Below are positions 1 through 7,429 of a DNA stretch of 11,884 nt, in pieces (the first letter of the stretch is position 1; every line of letters starts with the position of its first letter). The stretch spans positions 1 to 11,884 of the forward strand of contig DFOV01000320.1 of assembly GCA_002376965.1 (NCBI GenBank). Direction: 5' to 3'. The DNA comes from Gammaproteobacteria bacterium UBA3532 (GTDB lineage: Bacteria; Pseudomonadota; Gammaproteobacteria; Enterobacterales; UBA3532). The translations under genes and the position numbers were made by a program. The notes below the pieces were generated by a model. It worked only from the letters and a program-made list of their open reading frames with translations. It did no database searches and was not told the DNA's origin.

Positions 1-347
1 ATATCCCAGGAACGACGCACCAATCCATCTTCAGGACGGTATAAGGCATTCACATAGCTGTCACATTGAGTTACAGGTAAACCACCTGAACTTAGTGTGA
101 TGACATAGTCGAACTTGACACCAGAATCATAGACATCAAAGAGAGTAGGCGGTGGTGTTTGGTCCACATAGAGGTCGAAATCAGACTTCATCAGCCTAAC
201 AGGGAGCCCGCTAATACTATCTTTTTCTAGTCCACTGGCCTGAACCAGGATGTCATCACCAGGCCCCAAGCACTGCTTAGCAAAAGCCTCTGCTATACGG
301 CTACGCATTCCTTGAAAGGTGCAAACAAAAAGTATCCTTATTGTCAT
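1..347 (-). CDS. Low-molecular-weight phosphatase / ArsC-like protein, N-terminal part (cut by window edge)
   Basis: This partial gene gives 115 codons from ATG at 347 before the window ends. The protein opens with a beta strand (ILFV) running into a CX5R(S) phosphate-binding loop: Cys9, then TFQGM, then Arg15-Ser16, then IAEAF. This is the hallmark of the LMW protein tyrosine phosphatase / thioredoxin-type arsenate reductase fold. A second family-like block, FDYVITL, is at 79-85, and the visible end (RSWD, 112-115) resembles the stretch just before the catalytic Asp-Pro loop, which would lie outside the window. Two things are odd. The usual Asn three residues after the catalytic Cys is Gln12. 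The Cys after VIT that ArsC enzymes use for disulfide relay is Ser86, although a Cys is present at 95. A tyrosine or small-molecule phosphatase is therefore at least as likely as an arsenate reductase. A weak AGGG lies 9 nt before the ATG, and an in-frame TTG at 350 could also start translation. It follows lpdA on the same strand, behind a terminator, so it is probably a separate unit. Confidence 0.72.
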   Translation of the reverse strand, partial: MTIRILFVCTFQGMRSRIAEAFAKQCLGPGDDILVQASGLEKDSISGLPVRLMKSDFDLYVDQTPPPTLFDVYDSGVKFDYVITLSSGGLPVTQCDSYVNALYRPEDGLVRRSWD

Positions 348-402
348 CAAGTCAAACCCTGCATCCCATTTACCCAGCCTCTGAAACTTGCTTTAAGAAG
401 CG

Positions 403-430
403 CAGCTAATCACTAATTTAGATTAAGCTG
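403..430. promoter_or_regulatory. Imperfect inverted repeat upstream of the phosphatase-like gene
   Basis: The arms are CAGCTAATC (403-411) and GATTAAGCTG (421-430). They pair completely apart from one bulged A, around a 9-nt A/T-rich centre. The element lies 56-83 bp upstream of the gene that starts at 347, where an operator or promoter could sit. A tandem heptamer GTTCACA x2 lies nearby at 463-476. No good -35/-10 pair was found here. Function is inferred from position only. Confidence 0.28.
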
Positions 431-480
431 TCTAACTTTTAGGATAGTCGTGGTAATCAGAAGTTCACAGTTCACAAACA

Positions 481-507
481 AAAAAAAGCAGCCGAAGCTG
501 CTTTTTT
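481..507 (-). terminator. Rho-independent terminator of the aceEF-lpdA operon (bidirectional form)
   Basis: Read on the minus strand, the stem GCAGC/GCTGC is closed by a TTCG tetraloop, preceded by A residues and followed by seven Ts. C(UUCG)G is the especially stable loop typical of bacterial terminators. It starts 17 bp past the lpdA stop codon. Because A and T tracts flank both sides, it could also act on plus-strand transcription. Confidence 0.93.
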
Positions 508-523
508 ATCAATTACTGAGTTA

Positions 524-1942
524 CTACTTTTTCTTTTTCGGAATGTACAGGTCGGTACAGGTCCCTTCATAGACCTCTGTTGCAAAGCAAACAGACTCAG
601 ATAATGTTGGATGCGGATGGATAGTTAGTGCGATATCTTCCGCATCACAACCCATCTCGATAGCCAATCCTGCTTCACCAATTAGTTCACCAGCATTCAC
701 GCCAACAATAGCGCAACCAATCAGCTTATTGGTGTTTTTATCAAACAATACCTTGGTAAATCCTTCAGAGCGATCAACACCCAATGCGCGTCCACTGGCC
801 GCCCAAGGGAATTTACCAACACCATATTCGACGCCCTGCTCTTTGGCTTCTTTTTCGGTCAAACCAACCCATGCAATTTCCGGATCGGTATAGGCGACTG
901 ACGGAATGCACAAAGGATCAAAGAAGTGTTTTTCGCCGGAAATAACTTCCGCAGCAACACGGCCTTCATGAGTACCTTTGTGCGCTAACATCGGTTGCCC
1001 AACGATATCGCCAATAGCAAAGATATGCGGTACATTGGTACGCAATTGCTTATCAACAGCTATAAAGCCGCGCTCATCAACGTTCACGCCAGCTTTTTCA
1101 GCATCTATCAGTTTGCCATTAGGAGCACGCCCAACGGCAGATAATATCTTGTCGTAACGTTGCGGCTCAGCGGGTGCTTTCTTACCTTCAAAAGTTACCC
1201 AAAGACCATCGTCTTTGGCTTCAACGGCAACCACCTTGGTTTCAAGCATGATGGACTCATATTTTGGAGAAACATATTTCTCCAAAACTTTAACCACATC
1301 TTTATCTGCCGCAGGAACGAGCTGGTTAGCCAACTCAACAACGCTGATCTGGCTGCCTAGTGCACTGTATACGGCTGACATTTCCAAACCGATAATGCCA
1401 CCGCCAATCACCAGCATTTTCTCTGGAACATCTTTAAGCTCAAGTGCTCCTGTGGAATCTAGAATGCGCTCATCATCAGGTAAGAAAGGCAAATCAATAA
1501 CACGAGAACCTGCCGCAATAATACAGTTGTCAAAGCTGATAGTCTGGGTTCCAGATTCACCTTCTACACTTAACTCATTAGAGCCTGTGAACTTCCCATA
1601 TCCATTTACCACTTTCACGCCACGAGCTTGAGCCATGCCTGCCAAGCCTTGAGTCAACTTACCAATAACACCTTCTTTATAGCCACGGATTTTATCGATA
1701 TCCAGCGTTGGCTCGCCAAAATCAACACCATGCGCTTTTAGTGCTTTTGCTTCGTCAAGCACTTCAGCAATGTGCAAGAGTGCCTTGGATGGAATACAAC
1801 CTACATTTAAACAAACACCACCTAATGAAGTGTATTTCTCTATAAGCGTTACTTCCAACCCTAAATCTGCCGCGCGGAACGCCGCTGTGTAACCTGCAGG
1901 GCCACTACCTAATACAACAACTTTCGAATGCAAATCAGCCAT
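524..1942 (-). CDS. lpdA: Dihydrolipoyl dehydrogenase, E3 of pyruvate dehydrogenase
   Basis: This flavoprotein reoxidises the dihydrolipoyl groups of AceF and passes the electrons through FAD to NAD+. It is usually also the E3 of 2-oxoglutarate dehydrogenase. The 472-residue protein matches the family length. An FAD-binding GSGPAG is at 12-17. The redox disulfide is Cys44/Cys49 in GGVCLNVGCIPSK. The NAD domain carries VIGGGIIGLE near 180. The C-terminal interface domain has the HPHPTLSE motif with catalytic His444 and Glu449, the same numbering as E. coli Lpd. The protein ends in four lysines. The ATG at 1942 has AAAGG 9 nt upstream. It lies 36 bp after aceF with no terminator between them, and a strong terminator follows, so it is the last gene of the operon. 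No separate lpdA promoter was recognised. Confidence 0.98.
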   Translation of the reverse strand: MADLHSKVVVLGSGPAGYTAAFRAADLGLEVTLIEKYTSLGGVCLNVGCIPSKALLHIAEVLDEAKALKAHGVDFGEPTLDIDKIRGYKEGVIGKLTQGLAGMAQARGVKVVNGYGKFTGSNELSVEGESGTQTISFDNCIIAAGSRVIDLPFLPDDERILDSTGALELKDVPEKMLVIGGGIIGLEMSAVYSALGSQISVVELANQLVPAADKDVVKVLEKYVSPKYESIMLETKVVAVEAKDDGLWVTFEGKKAPAEPQRYDKILSAVGRAPNGKLIDAEKAGVNVDERGFIAVDKQLRTNVPHIFAIGDIVGQPMLAHKGTHEGRVAAEVISGEKHFFDPLCIPSVAYTDPEIAWVGLTEKEAKEQGVEYGVGKFPWAASGRALGVDRSEGFTKVLFDKNTNKLIGCAIVGVNAGELIGEAGLAIEMGCDAEDIALTIHPHPTLSESVCFATEVYEGTCTDLYIPKKKK

Positions 1943-1978
1943 AATTAAAAACCTTTTCTATTCTGTTCAATGAAGCGA

Positions 1979-3592
1979 TTAAAGAATCAATTTACGCAAG
2001 TCAGCTAATGTCGCGCTTAAGTCGACAATGAATCGCGCAGCGACAGCTCCATCAATAACCCTGTGGTCGTATGACAGAGAAAGAGGCAGCATCAATCGCG
2101 GCTCAAACTCTTTACCATTCCACTTAGGTTTTATTTCTGAACGAGACACCCCAAGAATGGCTACTTCAGGTGCGTTAACGATGGGCGTAAATGCCGTTCC
2201 ACCAATACCGCCTAGGCTTGAAATAGTGAAACAACCGCCTTGCATATCTTGCGCGGTCAGTTTGCCTTTACGCGCTTTACCACTGATTTCCATCAGGTCT
2301 CGTGCAATGTCGTAAATTCCTTTCTTATCAACATCACGAACGACAGGAACAACCAAGCCACCAGGGGTGTCAACAGCAACCCCAACATGAACATATTTTT
2401 TCATGATTAACGACTGTTCATCATCCGACAATGAACAGTTAAAGGTAGGATGACGAGTCAACACACCAGCCACAGCTTTCATCATGAAAGCCAATGGGGT
2501 TAGCTTCACGCCTTCTTTTTCGGCAGCGGCTTTTTGATCTTTACGGAAAGCTTCCATTTCAGTGATGTCAGCTTCATCAAACTGCGTCACATGCGGGATG
2601 CGAGCCCAGTTACGATGCAAGGCTGGCCCACTGATTTTCTGAATACGTGTAAGCGGTACTTCCTCAACCTCACCAAACTTGGCAAAGTCGACTTTTGGCC
2701 ATGCTGGTAAGTCAAAACCAAGGTTATTGCCAGAACCACCTGCAGATTTTCCTTGTTGCGCCGCGCTTACTGTTGCTTTGATGTACTTAGTAACATCTTC
2801 TTTAACAATGCGCCCTTTACGACCAGTCCCCACTACTCGGGATAAATCGGCGCCTAACTCGCGAGCGTAACGGCGGATAGAAGGAGATGCATGATAAGGC
2901 CCTCCCTCGCTTTCAACAGCTTCTTCAGGCTTTGCCGCTGTCGTCGTCTTAGCGGCTGCCTGAGGGTTCGGCTTGGTTTCTGGTGCTGGAGACTTTTCAG
3001 CTGCGGGAGCTGGCGCAGGAGCAGCACCAGCGGGAACGACCATGGCCACCAAATCGCCCTGAGATACCTTATCACCAACACTGACTTTTAACTCAACCAC
3101 CGAACCAGTAAATGGCGCAGGCACATCCATTGTCGCTTTATCAGTTTCGAGGGTGATTAGCCCACCTTCTTCCTCAACGTTATCGCCTTCAGCAACAAGA
3201 ATTTCTATGATTTCGACATCAGCGTTGTCGCCAATGTCAGGCACTCGAACCTCTTGAGGCTCGCTAGCACCAGCTGCTGAAGAAGCAACATCTTGTGCAG
3301 GCTCTGCTGCAGGAGCGCTTTGCTCTTGCGAACTATCAGCTTGAGCATCTCCACCCTCTTCCATGGTGAAGATCAATACACCTTGTGATACTTTATCGCC
3401 AAGTTGTACCTTTACATCGACAATTTTTCCTGCAAAAGGAGCAGGCACGTCCATCGTTGCTTTATCAGTTTCCAGAGTAATCAATGCGTCTTCTGCTTCA
3501 ACGCTATCACCCGAGGCAACCAGGATTTCAATGACCTCAACATCGGAGTTATCACCAATATCCGGTACTAAAACGTCTTTTATCGTCGCCAA
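1979..3592 (-). CDS. aceF: Dihydrolipoyllysine acetyltransferase, E2 of pyruvate dehydrogenase
   Basis: E2 is the core of the complex. It carries acetyl groups on swinging lipoyl arms and transfers them to CoA. With the chosen start it has 537 residues. Two lipoyl domains (about 1-80 and 113-187) each carry [10 protein letters not shown], with the lipoylated lysines at 44 and 152. Ala/Pro/Glu-rich flexible linkers follow each one. The peripheral subunit-binding domain is at 233-267 ([14 protein letters not shown]...GRKGRI). The acyltransferase domain ends in SYDHRVIDG, with catalytic His510 and Asp514. E. coli AceF has three lipoyl domains; two is common in other bacteria. The reading frame is open to 3667, but those 25 extra residues (Cys- and Tyr-rich) are unlike any E2. 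A TTG at 3592 gives [13 protein letters not shown], with GGGAG 7 nt upstream, and is the better start. It sits between aceE (158-bp gap with a hairpin) and lpdA (36-bp gap). Confidence 0.97.
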   Translation of the reverse strand: MATIKDVLVPDIGDNSDVEVIEILVASGDSVEAEDALITLETDKATMDVPAPFAGKIVDVKVQLGDKVSQGVLIFTMEEGGDAQADSSQEQSAPAAEPAQDVASSAAGASEPQEVRVPDIGDNADVEIIEILVAEGDNVEEEGGLITLETDKATMDVPAPFTGSVVELKVSVGDKVSQGDLVAMVVPAGAAPAPAPAAEKSPAPETKPNPQAAAKTTTAAKPEEAVESEGGPYHASPSIRRYARELGADLSRVVGTGRKGRIVKEDVTKYIKATVSAAQQGKSAGGSGNNLGFDLPAWPKVDFAKFGEVEEVPLTRIQKISGPALHRNWARIPHVTQFDEADITEMEAFRKDQKAAAEKEGVKLTPLAFMMKAVAGVLTRHPTFNCSLSDDEQSLIMKKYVHVGVAVDTPGGLVVPVVRDVDKKGIYDIARDLMEISGKARKGKLTAQDMQGGCFTISSLGGIGGTAFTPIVNAPEVAILGVSRSEIKPKWNGKEFEPRLMLPLSLSYDHRVIDGAVAARFIVDLSATLADLRKLIL

Positions 3593-3599
3593 AAGTATT

Positions 3600-3604
3600 C
3601 TCCC
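3600..3604 (-). promoter_or_regulatory. Ribosome binding site that fixes the TTG start of aceF
   Basis: GGGAG on the minus strand is 7 nt upstream of the TTG at 3592. It supports that codon over any upstream start in the same open frame, because the resulting protein begins exactly at the first lipoyl domain. Confidence 0.75.
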
Positions 3605-3667
3605 ATCTCGATTTGTGCAATGTGTAAAACATTTGCCACATCGTTCATACGACAAGTATTTATACAA

Positions 3668-3712
3668 TATACAACAGGTATGTATACAACAGATATTTAT
3701 ACAACAAAGGCG
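3668..3712. repeat. 15-bp tandem repeat in the aceE-aceF spacer
   Basis: The 9-mer TATACAACA (TGTTGTATA on the coding strand) occurs at 3668-3676, 3683-3691 and 3698-3706, a period of exactly 15 bp. The first two full units match at 13 of 15 positions; the third diverges after about 10 bases as it runs into the hairpin. Looser relatives lie alongside at 3646-3654 and 3661-3669. The tract is in the aceE-aceF spacer, between the hairpin and the aceF start, and is strongly A/T-rich. The repeat is seen directly; its function is unknown. Confidence 0.8.
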
Positions 3713-3732
3713 TCCGGTTGATTGGACGCCTT
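3707..3732 (-). terminator. Intercistronic hairpin after aceE (partial terminator or mRNA-stabilising stem)
   Basis: Perfect 9-bp arms AAGGCGTCC and GGACGCCTT surround an 8-nt loop, starting 18 bp beyond the aceE stop. On the coding strand the stem is followed by TGTTGTATAA, U-rich but not a clean U run. It could therefore be a leaky terminator that lowers aceF-lpdA relative to aceE, or a 3'-end stabiliser for aceE mRNA after processing. The structure is clear; the choice between these roles is inference. Confidence 0.55.
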
Positions 3733-3750
3733 GCTATGTTCTGCGATGTA

Positions 3751-6420
3751 TTAGGCTTTCAAGGGATTAAGCTTATTTACATCAATGTTGTATTTCTTAA
3801 TCGCTTCGGTTACCAGCTTCGGCTTAATAGCTCCCTGATCAGCCAGTGCCTTTAACGCATTGATGGTTACGTAGTAACGATCAACCTCGAAGTGATGGCG
3901 CAAACGCGCTCGTCCGTCACTGCGGCCAAAGCCATCGGTTCCCAGCACCTTGTAGGTCGTAGGAATATATTCACGGATCTGATCAGCGTAGTTGGCCATA
4001 TAATCCGTTGACGCAATGACAGGACCATTAATATCCTTCAAGCACTCGCCAACATAACTCAGTTTTTGTGGAGCTTCAGGATTTAAGAAGTTTTGTCGGT
4101 TAACTTCCTGCGCTTCGCGACGTAACTCATTAAAACTGGTCACACTCCAGATATCCGAAGCCACATTCCATTCTGAAGCTAATAGCTCAGCTGCAGCTTC
4201 CACTTCTCGTAAAATAGTACCACTTCCTAACAGAGTTACTCTTTCTTTAAGCGCCTTCTCTGCATCAACAGATTTTAGCGGATACATGCCCTTAATGATG
4301 CCTTCTTCGCAACCTTCAGGCATCTCTGGATGACGGTAATTTTCGTTCATCAGCGTGATGTAATAGAACACGTCTTCCTGCTCATTATACATTCGGCGCA
4401 TACCATCCTGGATGATAACCGCAAGTTCGTAGTTATAGGTTGGGTCATAAGAAACACAGTTAGGAATGGTTCCTGCCAGAATATGGCTGTGGCCATCTTC
4501 GTGTTGCAGCCCCTCACCATTAAGTGTCGTTCGTCCTGCGGTCGCACCCAACAAGAAGCCGCGCGCTCGGCTATCGCCAGCCGCCCAGGCAAAGTCACCA
4601 ATACGCTGGAAGCCGAACATGGAGTAGTAAATATAAAATGGGATCATCGGCTGATCGCTGTTGGAATACGACGTCGCCGCCGCAATCCACGAGCTTACCG
4701 CACCGGCTTCGTTGATACCTTCTTCAAGGATCTGGCCTTTGATGTCTTCTTTATAGAACATCAGTTCACCAGAATCTACCGGCTCGTAATTCTGGCCTGC
4801 TGAAGAGTAAATACCGACCTGGCGGAACATGCCTTCCATACCAAAGGTTCGTGCTTCATCAGGAACGATGGGCACAACAAATTTGCCAATTTCTTTATCT
4901 TTAACCAAGGTGTTCAGAATACGCACAAAACCCATGGTGGTTGATGCTTCACGTTCACCAGTACCTTTGGTGATTTGGGCAAATTTATCTAATGCAGGAA
5001 CATTTAGCGACTCTGATTTAGCACGTCGCTTAGGTAGATAGCCCCCTAGAGCTTTGCGCTTTTCATGCAAATATTGCATTTCAGGGCTATCATCTGCAGG
5101 CCGGAAAAAAGGCGCTTTTTCAAGATCTTCATCCGAAATAGGCGCATTGATGCTGTCACGGTAATGGCGTACTTGCTCGACATCTAACTTCTTAACCTGG
5201 TGAGCAATATTCTTGCCTTCGGCAGCATCACCCATGCCATAACCTTTAACCGTATGAGCTAGAATAACCGTTGGCTGACCGGTGTGGTTTACCGCCTGAT
5301 TGTAGGCTGCATAAACTTTTAGAGGATCATGTCCACCACGTTTTAAGGCCCAAATATCGTCATCGGTTAAATCCGAAACCAGTTCTTTCAGTTCAGGATA
5401 TTTTCCAAAGAAGTGTTCACGGGTATAAGCACCGCTTTGTGCTTTATAGTTTTGATACTCACCGTCGACAGCTTCATCCATGCGCTTAACCAGCTTGCCA
5501 GACTTGTCTTTGATGAACAAAGGATCCCAGTCACTACCCCAAAGCACTTTGATAACATTCCAACCAGCACCGCGAAAAACGCCTTCAAGCTCTTGAACGA
5601 TTTTACCATTACCACGCACTGGTCCATCTAGACGCTGCAGATTACAGTTGATAACAAAAATAAGGTTATCCAACTTCTCACGTGACGCCAGTGAAATCGC
5701 ACCCAAAGATTCTGGCTCGTCACACTCGCCGTCCCCCAAAAAGGCCCACACTTTACGCCCTTTAGTGTCTTTTACGGCGCGGTTATCAAGATATTTTAAG
5801 AATCGAGCCTGGTAAATAGCGGTTAATGGTCCAATCCCCATCGAAACAGTTGGAAACTGCCAGAAATCTGGCATTAGCCATGGATGAGGGTAGGAAGAAA
5901 GGCCTTTACCTTCGACTTCTTGACGGAAATGGGCCAACTGCTCTTCGTTTAAGCGACCTTCAACATAGGCTCTTGCATAGATGCCAGGAGAAACATGGCC
6001 CTGGAAATAAACCAGATCGCCTTCCTGGTTTTCATCTGTTGCCTTGAAAAAGTGATTAAAACCAACATCGTATAACATGTTTGACGATGCAAAACTCGCA
6101 ATGTGTCCGCCCAGATCCAATCCGGTTTTTCCCGCTTGCTGAACCATGGCCATCGCATTCCAACGAACAATAGAACGAATTTTGGACTCGAGCTTGTGAT
6201 CGCCGGGATAGTGGGGTTCATCTTCTGGAGCAATGGTATTAACGTAGGGCGTATTGATCCCCATCGGCAAGTCAACACCCGTATCACGAGCATTTTTTAT
6301 GACTTCTTTAAGCACATAAGAAGCGCGCTCAACACCATCAAATTCAACCAATGTGCCGAGGGCCTCAAGCCACTCTTGCGTTTCGATTGGATCGATATCG
6401 TTTGTCGTTGTTTCAGTCAT
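3751..6420 (-). CDS. aceE: Pyruvate dehydrogenase E1 component, homodimeric type
   Basis: E1 decarboxylates pyruvate on thiamine diphosphate and reductively acetylates the lipoyl groups of AceF. The 889-residue length is that of the single-chain AceE type (E. coli 887). The thiamine-diphosphate motif begins GDGECDEPES, with Gly229-Asp230-Gly231, and ends about 30 residues later at NCN, the same numbering as E. coli. Other recognisable blocks are the substrate-channel His region GHIASFASS (about 105-113), SSYPHPWLMPDFW (about 175-187) and GLQHEDGHSH in the C-terminal half. The frame also permits a TTG start 8 codons upstream (6444), but the ATG at 6420 has AAAGGA 8 nt upstream and gives MTETTTNDIDPIETQEW, a typical E1 N-terminus. 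It is the first gene of the pdh operon. The long upstream region has candidate promoters, and no pdhR gene is adjacent. Confidence 0.98.
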   Translation of the reverse strand: MTETTTNDIDPIETQEWLEALGTLVEFDGVERASYVLKEVIKNARDTGVDLPMGINTPYVNTIAPEDEPHYPGDHKLESKIRSIVRWNAMAMVQQAGKTGLDLGGHIASFASSNMLYDVGFNHFFKATDENQEGDLVYFQGHVSPGIYARAYVEGRLNEEQLAHFRQEVEGKGLSSYPHPWLMPDFWQFPTVSMGIGPLTAIYQARFLKYLDNRAVKDTKGRKVWAFLGDGECDEPESLGAISLASREKLDNLIFVINCNLQRLDGPVRGNGKIVQELEGVFRGAGWNVIKVLWGSDWDPLFIKDKSGKLVKRMDEAVDGEYQNYKAQSGAYTREHFFGKYPELKELVSDLTDDDIWALKRGGHDPLKVYAAYNQAVNHTGQPTVILAHTVKGYGMGDAAEGKNIAHQVKKLDVEQVRHYRDSINAPISDEDLEKAPFFRPADDSPEMQYLHEKRKALGGYLPKRRAKSESLNVPALDKFAQITKGTGEREASTTMGFVRILNTLVKDKEIGKFVVPIVPDEARTFGMEGMFRQVGIYSSAGQNYEPVDSGELMFYKEDIKGQILEEGINEAGAVSSWIAAATSYSNSDQPMIPFYIYYSMFGFQRIGDFAWAAGDSRARGFLLGATAGRTTLNGEGLQHEDGHSHILAGTIPNCVSYDPTYNYELAVIIQDGMRRMYNEQEDVFYYITLMNENYRHPEMPEGCEEGIIKGMYPLKSVDAEKALKERVTLLGSGTILREVEAAAELLASEWNVASDIWSVTSFNELRREAQEVNRQNFLNPEAPQKLSYVGECLKDINGPVIASTDYMANYADQIREYIPTTYKVLGTDGFGRSDGRARLRHHFEVDRYYVTINALKALADQGAIKPKLVTEAIKKYNIDVNKLNPLKA

Positions 6421-6451
6421 TAATTCGTTCCTTTCACAGGACAATAAAATT

Positions 6452-6476
6452 TTGCAAACCGCATTCCTCTTTGCAA
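6452..6476 (-). promoter_or_regulatory. Inverted repeat TTGCAAA-N11-TTTGCAA in the aceE leader
   Basis: Two perfect 7-bp arms lie 32-56 nt upstream of the aceE start codon, downstream of the nearer candidate promoter. They could form a leader hairpin or bind a dimeric regulator. I do not recognise the motif as a known regulator site. Confidence 0.4.
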
Positions 6477-6548
6477 TCCTTAATCAAGCAAAGCAAACGC
6501 GCTCGGATTGGTGGGTATATAGATTTGCTCTAGCCAAAAACGGCGTGT

Positions 6549-6557
6549 ATTTTACCA
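6549..6557 (-). promoter_or_regulatory. Candidate extended -10 promoter for aceE
   Basis: The minus strand reads TGGTAAAAT, an extended -10 (TGn plus TAAAAT, 5 of 6 to consensus). No good -35 lies at the right distance, which extended -10 promoters tolerate. It would start transcription near 6541 and give a leader of about 120 nt. Confidence 0.4.
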
Positions 6558-6653
6558 GCAACCCAAGAATAAATCAGTAGTACGTTGTATTTCTAATGTG
6601 GATATCCCCTCTTTACTAGCTCGAAGGTAACTCACTAATAACCAGGGCCGCAC

Positions 6654-6683
6654 ATTATGCCTATAAGTTATTTTTATATGCAA
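6654..6683 (-). promoter_or_regulatory. Second candidate sigma70 promoter upstream of aceE
   Basis: On the minus strand TTGCAT (6683-6678) is followed after 18 bp by CATAAT (6659-6654). The -10 matches 5 of 6 and the -35 matches 3 of 6. The spacer and upstream DNA are very A/T-rich, which resembles a UP element. It would give a leader of about 225 nt before aceE. Confidence 0.35.
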
Positions 6684-6738
6684 GTCTTTTTGCTTATTTT
6701 TTATAAAGCCGCTAGTGATATCAGGGCCTGTCTATCGG

Positions 6739-7428
6739 TTAGCGTATCAAACCACCTATGGTTAATACCGCAAGCACTAGGATGAACAAGGATATACTCC
6801 TTTTTATTAGTGCTTTTGCACAACCTTTTTCATTAAGGTGAGCACATAACGCTTCCTCCCCCACTTCGCACAGTATTTCAACTGGGTCCATATAGTGAAT
6901 CGACCAAAAGCGCTTAAGTGAGTCAAACGCCAAGCTATAGTGCCCAGCCAAAGCGAAAAAGTAGGCCCCCACCCGACATGGTAACCAGCTAACCCATAAA
7001 TAAATATTTGAGTATCCCTTTTCTGGGTGACGCTTTTCAATATACTCCAATAAATGAAAGCCAAGTGCGCCAGCTGGACCTAGCAGTACAAACCACACCA
7101 CCGGTCCCCATAATTTGCTAATGCTTAATGCAAGGGGGGTACCCTGCCATAACTCTGGTCGTATCTTGATATGGCAATAAATGACGCTTAATGTCAGGAT
7201 CGCCACTGCCAACCACATCAGCTCGTAGGCCCCGCGTAACTGCTGCTGTAGATAAAACATCGCAATAACAAGACCTGCAGCAACCAACATTTGCCCTTGT
7301 TTGCCAACTTGTTGCTGAGTAACTTGTTCTGCAGCCAGATCAAAGGCTTTAGCTGTGAACGGTGTTATGGCTCGATACCAGCCATTGCGAATAATTAACA
7401 ATACCAACAAAAAGCTTAACAAATGCAC
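6739..7428 (-). CDS. ampE: AmpE-like inner-membrane protein, short form
   Basis: AmpE is a multi-pass membrane protein encoded with AmpD; it has been proposed to act in beta-lactam sensing, but its biochemical role is unsettled. Family resemblance is clearest in LWGPVVWFVLLGPAGALGFHLL (106-127) and WLPCRVGAYFFALAGH (148-163), matching the WGPV and WVPVRLAGVVYALIGH blocks of E. coli AmpE as I recall it. Hydrophobic segments are at about 1-13, 47-60, 68-84, 107-127, 145-161 and 211-227. At 229 residues it is about 50 shorter than E. coli AmpE (284). The missing part is the hydrophilic loop just before the WGPV segment, since only about 20 residues (87-106) separate the flanking membrane segments. 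The start is GTG at 7428, one base after the ampD stop, so translational coupling is likely. The N-terminus MHLLSFLLVLLIIR lines up with the E. coli start. Confidence 0.82.
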   Translation of the reverse strand: MHLLSFLLVLLIIRNGWYRAITPFTAKAFDLAAEQVTQQQVGKQGQMLVAAGLVIAMFYLQQQLRGAYELMWLAVAILTLSVIYCHIKIRPELWQGTPLALSISKLWGPVVWFVLLGPAGALGFHLLEYIEKRHPEKGYSNIYLWVSWLPCRVGAYFFALAGHYSLAFDSLKRFWSIHYMDPVEILCEVGEEALCAHLNEKGCAKALIKRSISLFILVLAVLTIGGLIR

Positions 7429-7429
7429 C

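Larger units (their letters stand above)
6421..6738 (-). promoter_or_regulatory. Upstream control region of the aceE operon (318 bp, no gene)
   Basis: This gap between the ampE stop and aceE holds no credible gene. It contains two candidate promoters facing aceE and an inverted repeat in the presumed leader, listed separately. It is A/T-rich at 6661-6705. I looked for a PdhR-type palindrome (TTGGT, three bases, ACCAA) and saw only a half-like ATTGGT near 6507-6512. No clear terminator for ampE is visible, so some ampDE transcription may read into aceE. Confidence 0.5.

Noticed and set aside
1215..1631. Plus-strand open frame of 138 codons inside lpdA
   Set aside because: It is antisense to strongly conserved lpdA codons, Ser/Thr-rich and without family resemblance, so it is a shadow frame.
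6421..6444. TTG start 8 codons upstream of aceE
   Set aside because: The ATG at 6420 has AAAGGA at 8 nt, and that ribosome site lies inside the extra codons.
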